Shown: positions 6,133 through 8,407 of the stretch, in pieces
Layout: each line of letters starts with the position of its first letter
Position numbering within the stretch: position 1 is the stretch's first letter
From: Deltaproteobacteria bacterium
GTDB taxonomy: Bacteria; Desulfobacterota; G020345765
DNA length: 8,407 bases
NCBI GenBank assembly: GCA_030616835.1
Contig: JAUWWP010000091.1
Location: 1 to 8,407 of the forward strand
Direction of reading: 5' to 3'
Notes under the pieces: model-generated
What the model saw: the letters and a program-made list of their open reading frames with translations, nothing else
Databases searched by the model: none
Told to the model about the DNA's origin: nothing
Made by a program: the position numbers and the translations under genes

Positions 6133-6160
6133 GTAAGGGCAATTCATGAATTGCCCCTAC
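6133..6160. repeat. 28-bp palindrome (copy 2), in rsmD leader
   Basis: The arms GTAAGGGCAATTCA and TGAATTGCCCCTAC match except for one position (6136). Bases 6137-6160 are identical to 3817-3840. It lies 16 bases upstream of the rsmD start codon. With the candidate promoter at 6173-6201 it would form a hairpin at the very 5' end of the rsmD transcript. Confidence 0.92.
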
Positions 6161-6172
6161 ATCTCATAGCAT

Positions 6173-6201
6173 TTTTTATCATATAAGTTACTACCAGTCA
6201 A
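6173..6201 (-). promoter_or_regulatory. Candidate promoter of rsmD operon
   Basis: On the minus strand TTGACT (6201-6196), a 17-base spacer and TAAAAA (6178-6173) fit a sigma-70 promoter, with 5/6 and 4/6 matches. Transcription would begin near 6166, giving a leader of about 50 bases that opens with the palindrome. The correct spacing and position support it; the -10 box is mediocre. Confidence 0.4.
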
Positions 6202-6353
6202 TTAAAAAGCTTCGGAAGCAGGAGTTCCCTCAAAAATCCTTCAATCCGCCTGAGGCGGACTATACTGGAATGACCAAATCCCAATTCAATCATTTGCAAT
6301 TTGCATTTTTCATTTTGCAATTTCTTTAAATGCTTCTTTTTCAGCAGTTTTTT

Positions 6354-6362
6354 TGGTATGAT
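6354..6362 (+). promoter_or_regulatory. Candidate extended -10 promoter of orf89 operon
   Basis: TGGTATGAT matches the extended -10 form TGnTATAAT at all but one position. It lies about 35 bases before the orf89 start codon. The -35 position (TTCTTT) is poor, as extended -10 promoters allow. It would drive orf89, the phosphatase and xseA. Confidence 0.45.
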
Positions 6363-6397
6363 GAAAAACAAGAAGAGGGTTTGAAAGGGAAGTAAGA

Positions 6398-6667
6398 ATG
6401 ACCATCAGTGGCAGTCCCAAGGTATTTTCCTATGATATCGCCGAAGGGTTTCATTATTTAACCCGGGTCTCGCTTCGGAAGTATACCCCGGCGGATTTAA
6501 GGACAATAAGCAAAAACCTGGATATCGTTCAGAGAGAGATAAGGGGAGAGAGGGTTGACCTGGAGGATATTCTGGCGATCAAGCACAAAAATATGCGAAT
6601 TCAGCGGATAAATCAGGCTCTGATGGTCCTGCACTCTTACTGCAAGCAGAGGAAGATTCCATTATAA
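6398..6667 (+). CDS. Small conserved-looking hypothetical protein (89 aa)
   Basis: I cannot assign this protein to a family. It is 89 residues, soluble, without a signal peptide or membrane segment, and likely mostly helical. The central part (YTPADLRTISKNLDIVQREIRGE) is amphipathic and charged. The C-terminus is basic (KHKNMRIQRINQALMVLHSYCKQRKIPL in two overlapping halves, residues 62-89). It has one cysteine and no catalytic motif. AAAGGGA at 6384-6390 lies seven bases before the ATG, and an extended -10 promoter candidate lies further up. Its TAA shares one base with the ATG of the next gene (TAATG), so it is the coupled first gene of the operon with the inositol-phosphatase family gene and xseA. 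Tight coupling and a clean frame argue that it is real. A small nucleic-acid- or protein-binding role would fit the basic helix, but this is a guess. Confidence 0.75.
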   Translation: MTISGSPKVFSYDIAEGFHYLTRVSLRKYTPADLRTISKNLDIVQREIRGERVDLEDILAIKHKNMRIQRINQALMVLHSYCKQRKIPL

Positions 6668-7443
6668 TGAAAGATTTCATGAAGTTAGCTTCCGAGGCCG
6701 CCCGGCAGGCCGGAGAGGTTCTTAAAGAGGGGCTGGGGAAGCGGAAAAGAATCGAATATAAGGGAGAGATCAACCTGGTCACCGAGATTGATCGCCGGGC
6801 CGAGAGGGTAATCACTAAACTAATCAGGGCCAGTTACCCGGAGCACGCCATCCTGGCCGAGGAAGGAGAAGGTAAGGAAGGCAGATCCGGCTACAAATGG
6901 ATCATTGACCCCCTGGACGGAACCACCAACTATGCCCACAGCTACCCCTGCTTCTGCAGCTCAATCGCCCTGGAGCAGGAAGGGGAGGTAATTCTGGGGG
7001 TAGTCTTTGATCCCCTTCGGGATGAGCTCTTTTCCGCGGAGAAAGGAAAGGGGGCCTATCTCAATGGGAAAAGGATATCAGTATCGAGTATCGGGAGGTT
7101 GATCCGGAGCCTTTTAGCTACTGGCTTCACTTATGATATTAAGAGGGACCAGAGAAATCTCAAGCATTTCCGGAACTTTATCTTAAGCTCCCAGGCGATA
7201 AGAAGGGATGGCTCTGCCGCCCTGGATCTCTGCTATCTGGGAGCAGGGAGATTCGATGGCTTCTGGGAGTTAAAGCTCTCTGCCTGGGATGTGGCTGCCG
7301 GGGCCCTGATCGTTGAGGAAGCCGGGGGAAGGGTAACCGATTTCCGGGGAGGAAAATTCAGCATTTACTCCCGGGAGATCCTTGCCAGTAATGGAAGAAT
7401 TCATCGGGAGATGATAAGGATATTGCAGAGGTCAGATGATTAA
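6667..7443 (+). CDS. suhB: Inositol monophosphatase family protein
   Basis: This 258-residue protein belongs to the metal-dependent, lithium-sensitive phosphatase family of inositol monophosphatase/SuhB. Visible metal-site motifs are LAEEG (63-67, Glu65 as ligand), DPLDGTTNYAHSYP (81-94, with Asp81, Asp84 and Thr86) and WDVAAGALIVEEAGG (207-221, Asp208). NLVTEIDRRAE (36-46) is the usual N-terminal motif. Members hydrolyse inositol 1-phosphate or related sugar phosphates in the cytoplasm with Mg2+; E. coli SuhB also acts in rRNA transcription antitermination. Which applies here is not visible, so the symbol is by family similarity. Its ATG shares one base with the orf89 stop and its end overlaps xseA by eight bases. 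All key residues are intact and the length is normal. Confidence 0.92.
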   Translation: MKDFMKLASEAARQAGEVLKEGLGKRKRIEYKGEINLVTEIDRRAERVITKLIRASYPEHAILAEEGEGKEGRSGYKWIIDPLDGTTNYAHSYPCFCSSIALEQEGEVILGVVFDPLRDELFSAEKGKGAYLNGKRISVSSIGRLIRSLLATGFTYDIKRDQRNLKHFRNFILSSQAIRRDGSAALDLCYLGAGRFDGFWELKLSAWDVAAGALIVEEAGGRVTDFRGGKFSIYSREILASNGRIHREMIRILQRSDD

Positions 7444-8407
7444 AGATACTGGGGATAAACTAACGCGGGAGAAGATCTATTCCGTAAGCGAGCTTACCCA
7501 GGAGATCCGGGCCCTGCTGGAGGAAAATTTTGATTATATCTGGGTAGAGGGTGAGATCTCCAACTTTCGGGTTCCCCCATCAGGCCATTTCTATTTCACT
7601 CTCAAGGACCCTGACGCCCAGATCCGGGTGGTGATGTTTAGATCCCAGAACCAGTTGCTTAAGTTTCTGCCGGAGGATGGACTCCAGGTCATCTGCTCAG
7701 GGAGAGTTAGTGTTTATGAGCCCCGGGGGGAGTATCAGATCGTTATTGACCGGCTGGAAACCAAGGGGGTAGGAGCACTTCAGCTTGCCTTCGAGCAGTT
7801 AAAGGAGAGACTGGAGAGGGAGGGACTATTCGACCCGGCCCATAAAAAGCCAATCCCGTTTCTGCCCCAGCGGATCGGGATCGTCACCTCACCTACCGGG
7901 GCAGCGATCCGGGATATCTTTAATGTTATCGATCGGAGGTTTGCTAATGTGCATCTGCTGATCAATCCGGTGCGAGTGCAGGGGGAGGGGGCCGGGGAAG
8001 AGATCGCCCGGGCGATAAGGGAATTTAATCAGCTAAAGGATATTGATTTGCTAATCGTTGGGAGAGGGGGCGGTTCGTTAGAAGACCTCTGGGCCTTCAA
8101 TGAAGAGGTAGTTGCCCGGGCCATTTATGATTCCCGGATACCAATTATCTCCGCGGTGGGCCATGAGATTGACTTCACTATTGCCGATTTTGTCGCCGAT
8201 CTCAGAGCCCCTACGCCCTCGGCTGCTGCCGAGCTGGCGGTAAGGGATAAAGAAGATCTCCGGGTAAACATCGAGACTCTTCAGGAAAGGCAGGGCAAAG
8301 CGATCAGGAGGGGATTGGAGGGCCTGCGGAACCAGGTAGATCTTTACCTGAGGGTACTGGGGGATCCCCGAAGAAGGCTCCGGGACTGTCTCCAGAGGGT
8401 AGACGAG
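7436..8407 (+). CDS. xseA: Exodeoxyribonuclease VII large subunit, 5' part
   Basis: XseA is the catalytic large subunit of exonuclease VII, which with XseB cleaves single-stranded DNA from both ends. The frame is open from ATG 7436 to the window edge: 324 codons, with the 3' end outside. An N-terminal OB-fold (about 14-110) contains YSVSEL, IWVEGEISNF and GHFYFTLKD. The catalytic region has QRIGIVTSPTGAAIRDI (146-162), GRGGGSLEDLWAFNEE (209-224), AVGHEIDFTIADFVADLRA (240-258) and PTPSAAAE (259-266), all hallmarks of the family. A likely coiled-coil section begins after 270. AGAGG sits just before the ATG inside the phosphatase gene, whose stop it overlaps by eight bases. xseB would be expected just downstream. 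Confidence 0.96.
   Translation, partial: MIKDTGDKLTREKIYSVSELTQEIRALLEENFDYIWVEGEISNFRVPPSGHFYFTLKDPDAQIRVVMFRSQNQLLKFLPEDGLQVICSGRVSVYEPRGEYQIVIDRLETKGVGALQLAFEQLKERLEREGLFDPAHKKPIPFLPQRIGIVTSPTGAAIRDIFNVIDRRFANVHLLINPVRVQGEGAGEEIARAIREFNQLKDIDLLIVGRGGGSLEDLWAFNEEVVARAIYDSRIPIISAVGHEIDFTIADFVADLRAPTPSAAAELAVRDKEDLRVNIETLQERQGKAIRRGLEGLRNQVDLYLRVLGDPRRRLRDCLQRVDE

Larger units (their letters stand above)
6133..6324. repeat. Right repeat mosaic between rsmD and orf89
   Basis: Reading outward from the operon this stretch has the palindrome copy (6133-6160), then an unrelated segment of about 84 bases (6161-6244) that holds the candidate rsmD promoter. It continues with TCCGCCTGAGGCGGA (6245-6259), a perfect 7-bp inverted repeat; TGACCAAATCCCA (6271-6283); and ATTCAATCATTT (6284-6295), followed by degenerate TTTGCATTTTTCATTTTGCAA. 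The same words occur in the same outward order at 3840 down to 3623. The whole divergent gap 6117-6397 holds no gene. Confidence 0.78.

Noticed and set aside
6184..6201. TTGACT with TATGAT as the rsmD promoter
   Set aside because: The spacer would be only 12 bases; the 17-base spacing to TAAAAA is more plausible.
6209..6219. GCTTC-G-GAAGC followed on the minus strand by TTTTT as a terminator
   Set aside because: A five-pair stem with a one-base centre is too short, and there is no minus-strand gene upstream for it to end.

Overview
The window is an ordinary housekeeping segment of a bacterial chromosome of moderate GC content. It carries no phage, transposase, CRISPR, tRNA or rRNA signal. 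The coding sequences are all of standard bacterial type (PNPase, RsmD, CoaD, class I aspartate aminotransferase, inositol-phosphatase family, XseA). The lipoprotein signal, the Shine-Dalgarno sites and the overlapping genes also fit bacteria. The intergenic DNA is unusual: it is packed with short AT-rich word repeats and palindromes of a kind I associate with genomes of uncultured lineages (Planctomycetes/Omnitrophica-like candidate phyla). That association is from memory, and I cannot place the organism from sequence alone.

Layout. Plus strand 1-852 is the 3' part of pnp, cut by the window edge. A 264-base gap follows with a hairpin and a 10-bp tandem repeat. Next come a TPR lipoprotein (1117-2151) and a small unrecognised protein (2225-2482). 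A 321-base convergent gap (2483-2803) is largely one quasi-palindromic repeat. On the minus strand, a multi-pass membrane protein of unknown function (2804-3580) is preceded by a repeat mosaic (3609-3840). A minus-strand operon, rsmD-coaD-aminotransferase (6116 down to 3837), is bracketed by that mosaic and by a second, inverted and partly collinear mosaic (6133-6324). Finally a plus-strand operon runs orf89 (unknown) - inositol monophosphatase family - xseA, with overlapping start and stop codons; xseA is cut by the right edge.

How the genes work together. rsmD and coaD are common neighbours (16S rRNA methylation and coenzyme A synthesis); here a PLP aminotransferase is coupled to coaD by a 14-bp overlap. 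The right-hand operon is translationally coupled: orf89 and the phosphatase share one base, and the phosphatase and xseA overlap by 8 bases. The left-hand genes touch RNA turnover (PNPase) and the cell envelope (lipoprotein, membrane protein), but nothing ties them functionally.

I do not see a new enzymatic system. The most notable signal is the repeat architecture. A 28-bp palindrome and three other repeat words occur in the same outward order, in inverted orientation, on both sides of the rsmD-coaD-aminotransferase operon. One palindrome copy supplies the aminotransferase stop codon and the other forms the rsmD leader. The longest frame of the membrane gene runs upstream into repeat DNA, which gives a misleading N-terminus.
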